Under the pieces are notes generated by a model that worked only from the letters and a program-made list of their open reading frames with translations, had not been told where the DNA came from and searched no databases. This document shows positions 61,324-64,000 of a DNA stretch of 64,000 nt, in pieces (position 1 is the first letter of the stretch; each line of letters opens with the position of its first letter). The stretch is from Albula goreensis (taxonomy: Eukaryota > Chordata > Actinopteri > Albuliformes > Albulidae): contig CM040746.1 in NCBI GenBank assembly GCA_022829145.1, positions 25,108,832-25,172,831 of the forward strand, read 5' to 3'. Made by a program: the position numbers and the translations under genes.

Positions 61324-63247
61324 TCATCCTTGTCACATCTGAAGAGACATGAATGCAAGGACCTGCGGCATCTACTGTACCCCAATGCTTATTTTATGAG
61401 GATTTTTCCAACACATCTTGCTAACTTAATCATACTTCACAATATTCTGTCATTACTGACCACACCAGACCAGTGCCATATCTCTCCTTCAACAACAGCA
61501 TTACAACACCTTGAGTCCATCTCTACTCAAGGTTTCAAACTAATTATTGTACCATGAGACTATGCAACTGCCACACTTTTTTGACAATTCAAAACATCTT
61601 AATTCCTAGAGATGCATTGTCATGCAAGTGACAGCTCTTTGAAACAAATATATTACTTAGCAGAGGAGGAGCTCTGAATGTCAGACTAAAATAAGTAGAT
61701 GTAAAACCTGCACACAGGAGGCAGTAACACTTTCCATCCCTCAGTGCTGTTTAAAGAGTCTTTGAAGTTATTGTTCTAATTTAATGATAACAGAGAAAGC
61801 TCTCACAACTTTCCAAAGTGTTACATGTAATGGAGATGACAGGAGGGAAGGAGCAAAATAAGTGATAGAGGGAAAGAGGGAAAGAGGGGGCAGGAGGGCA
61901 GAACTGTGGGAGGAATATGAGGAAGAGGAATACTATTTGGCTGCACTGTTGGAACAGCTTGCTCTCAGATTAAGCTCCCGACCTGATGATAAGCCCCTGG
62001 TGGTCAAGCGTGAGTTCCAGCAGACCTCAACTGTGGGCACAGTGTTCAGTTTGATACAAGAGCAGCAGAGGATCAAACACTGCCTCTTCATCAGGGTAAA
62101 AGGGAAGTCACTATTGGAGTCAGCCAATAGTGATTGATAAGTAGGCTACTGTTATTCTCACTCACTGCATTACCCTCATCCTCTTTATGGAGGCAGTGGG
62201 ACACAGATAGTGTGTTAAAGAGCTTTACTGCAGACAGATGTACTGCAGACCCTGCAGAGCAGTCTTTAACCTTGAATCTTACGTAACGCACAAGCACAGT
62301 GCCCACAGACTGCCGATGAGGCCCCGCACCACCACAGGTTCTGATGGCTCATGAGAAACGGCAGGTGCTCCGCCCTCTCTCCTCTCTGCAGGTGCAAACT
62401 GCTGTTGATACCTGTTTCCTGTCATGAAATGAGTCACTGATGCATGCACCAACCTGCGCTAAACCTGCCCTCACCCCTGTACCAAATAGATCTGAGTATA
62501 TAGGTCACCCTCCCTCCATCTCTGGCTCTCTCTCTCTCCCTTTTTCTCCCTTTCTCTCTCCCCCTCTCTCTGGCCCTCCCCTTCCCATCTCCCTCTCTGC
62601 CTCTCTCAGCATTCTGTTCAGACTATGAATGGTTGCCGTGGAAACTGCATCCTCCCGTGCAGCAGCAGGGCTCCTCAGCCTCAGCCTCAGTGATGTTGCT
62701 GATGGAGAATAATGCTCTGAGCTCAGAGTCAACCAGCTCTCCCCTAGCAACAACCAACCCAGCAGAGCCAGCGCAGCCTCCCTCCCTCTCTTTCTCTCTT
62801 TTTATTCGCTCACTCCCTCCCCTCTTCCTTCTCTCTCTTCTGTCTCACAGCCCCCTCTCCAAGCCCCTGCTGTGTATGCCCCCATCCTGGCGAGAGAGAG
62901 AGCCTGGTGAAGACTCCCTGCTCACTGCATGCGCTCCCCTGATTTCATTAAAGTGATTCTGTTAAGCTGGGCGTCGGCTGCTCTCCATCTGTCAGAATAG
63001 CACACAGAGTGGGGTGCGAAAATGGAGCTGGAGCTAACAGGGCCATGCTGCTTCAAACCCCTTCTTCTCCCATCATCACCCCCTCCTACCCCCACTACCT
63101 CTGCAATATAAGGGAGGGAACCATTATTTTCAACTTTTCACTAGGTTCTGAATATTTCCTTTGAATCTCTCAGTCTTTGTCCATAAACACTTTACATTCT
63201 GTTCCACAACAGGGGCATACAAAAAAAAACATATCGATTAAGTGTTA
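61324..63247. other. Alpha intron, right part
   Basis: No exon seen. CT-rich low-complexity sequence lies at about 62515-62612 and again near 62780-62870. A CTCF-like motif (minus strand CCACCAGGGGCT, 10 of 12) lies at 61992-62003. The plus-strand frame at 61862-62137 starts in a purine-rich run and has no recognisable domain. Confidence 0.4.
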
Positions 63248-63439
63248 TTAGGAACAACACATTTGCGCATCCCTCCTGGTGTCAATGCCACCAGGGTAAT
63301 AGTTTTCCAGGATAAACTCACAAGTGGCCCAGACCAACAATCCTAAAAAGCAGCTGAAAACCAAAATGAAGAGTAAACAACCGACCAAACGGAAACCCAA
63401 AGGAAGTGTAAGGGTGTGTTTCTGATCCATCCTGACCAT
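63248..63439 (-). other. Small ORF with one predicted membrane helix, unproven
   Basis: 63 codons, ATG 63439 (a second ATG nine bases on). A hydrophobic stretch, LVGCLLFILVFSCFLGLLVW, follows a short polar start, and the end is polar with a CCS C-terminus. The family is not recognised. It lies in the alpha intron on the gene strand, with no promoter or splice context that I can defend. It may be chance. Confidence 0.2.
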
Positions 63440-64000
63440 CTCCCCTCAGTTTTGCCATGAGGGCAGGATGCAGAAGTGCGCCTGAAGCCATGTCCTGTTG
63501 TTCCTCACAGGCCCAGGTGTTAACTGGACTGTAACTCTGCCCTCAGGACCAGGCTGTCCCAGGGGCCATGGCCTGTCGATACTCTCCCAGGCAAAGCAGT
63601 AACTCTTCCAGCTGGATGGAAAATCCATGCAGGAGGGAGGATCCTTAGAGGAGTTGAAGTGCTAATTCCAGCACCAGGGCAGTTTGTCAACATCCCCAAC
63701 CCTTGGCCAGAACATTAAAAATGGCATTACCTTTAGTGCTTGCTCTCTGTGTCATCTCCTGCTGTTTAACTGGAGCAAATTATTTGTTCATTACTTGAAT
63801 CACCACATGCCCCCCCTCCCATTCCCTCTTTCTATCTAGGCCCCATTGCAGTTTATCGCCACCACTTTCTGGGATTAATCAAATCTCTCATCAATTACAT
63901 ACTGACCTTGACAGAGCCTTTGGTTGTGCTGAACTGAACAAATTAGCTCATTAATTAAGCAAAGACAAATCAAGGAAAGGATCTAGAATCCTCAAAATGG
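63440..64000. other. Alpha intron, right edge
   Basis: The last 220 bp contain several homeodomain-type cores (GGGATTAATC, CATCAATTAC, CTCATTAATTAAGC) in non-repetitive sequence, as in conserved enhancers. Conservation cannot be judged from one sequence. Confidence 0.3.

Noticed and set aside
60617..61557. Val-Cys, Tyr-Ile and His-Thr repeat ORFs
   Set aside because: Translation of CA, TA and GT microsatellites.
63446..63628. Minus-strand frame considered as alpha constant exon 2 (contains WPLGQPGPEG)
   Set aside because: Does not fit the expected GPGGPDQQWPT order and has no matching splice sites.
1..64000. CRISPR arrays, bacterial operons or phage genes
   Set aside because: No spaced direct repeats or bacterial gene patterns; all tandem repeats are simple microsatellites or minisatellites.

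Overview
The window is from a ray-finned fish, most likely a teleost. It holds part of a clustered protocadherin (Pcdh) locus, read entirely from the minus strand. The fish assignment rests on the gene layout (a gamma-type cluster directly after the alpha constant exon, with no separate beta cluster), on a fish-type tRNA-derived SINE, on decayed Tc1/mariner-type transposons and on dense dinucleotide and tetranucleotide repeats. I cannot name the species.

Layout in transcription order (right to left). (1) About 64,000-54,391: intron of the alpha gene, with microsatellites and a few candidate regulatory motifs. Alpha constant exons 1 and 2 were looked for and not found, so they probably lie beyond the right edge. 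(2) 54,390-54,095: the third and last alpha constant exon ([14 protein letters not shown] ... [10 protein letters not shown] ... poly-Lys), followed by a probable 3'UTR to about 51,270. (3) About 51,260-39,620: the alpha-to-gamma interval. It has no recognisable gene but carries candidate control elements: an orphan promoter-type CGCT box, a CRE, a good RE1/REST-like site, two CTCF-like motifs and an inverted repeat built on an RE1 half-site. This is where mammals keep the HS5-1 enhancer. (4) 39,612-363: a tandem array of gamma-type variable exons, here numbered V1 to V8 from 5' to 3', plus a broken ninth copy and a small relic between V1 and V2. The gamma constant exons would lie beyond the left edge.

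Each intact variable exon is one exon of about 802-813 codons: signal peptide, six cadherin (EC) repeats, one transmembrane helix and about 90 variable cytoplasmic residues. Each ends at a GT donor in phase 0. Each has its own promoter with a CGCT-type conserved sequence element and, in seven of eight, an AT-rich TATA-like box about 50 bp downstream. The expected mechanism, known from mammals and zebrafish, is stochastic choice of one promoter per allele followed by splicing to the shared constant exons. This gives neurons a combinatorial set of homophilic adhesion proteins.

Points of interest: V3 has a frameshift that ends the protein just before the splice donor, which gives a beta-protocadherin-like tail. 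Long blocks of perfect identity (281 nt between V6 and V8; 180 nt between V8 and the pseudogene) point to recent gene conversion, including exchange with a dead copy. V1 has an unusual EC1 cysteine loop. Promoter-type CGCT elements occur away from any exon. I found no wholly new system. The new material is in the structure and regulation of this cluster.
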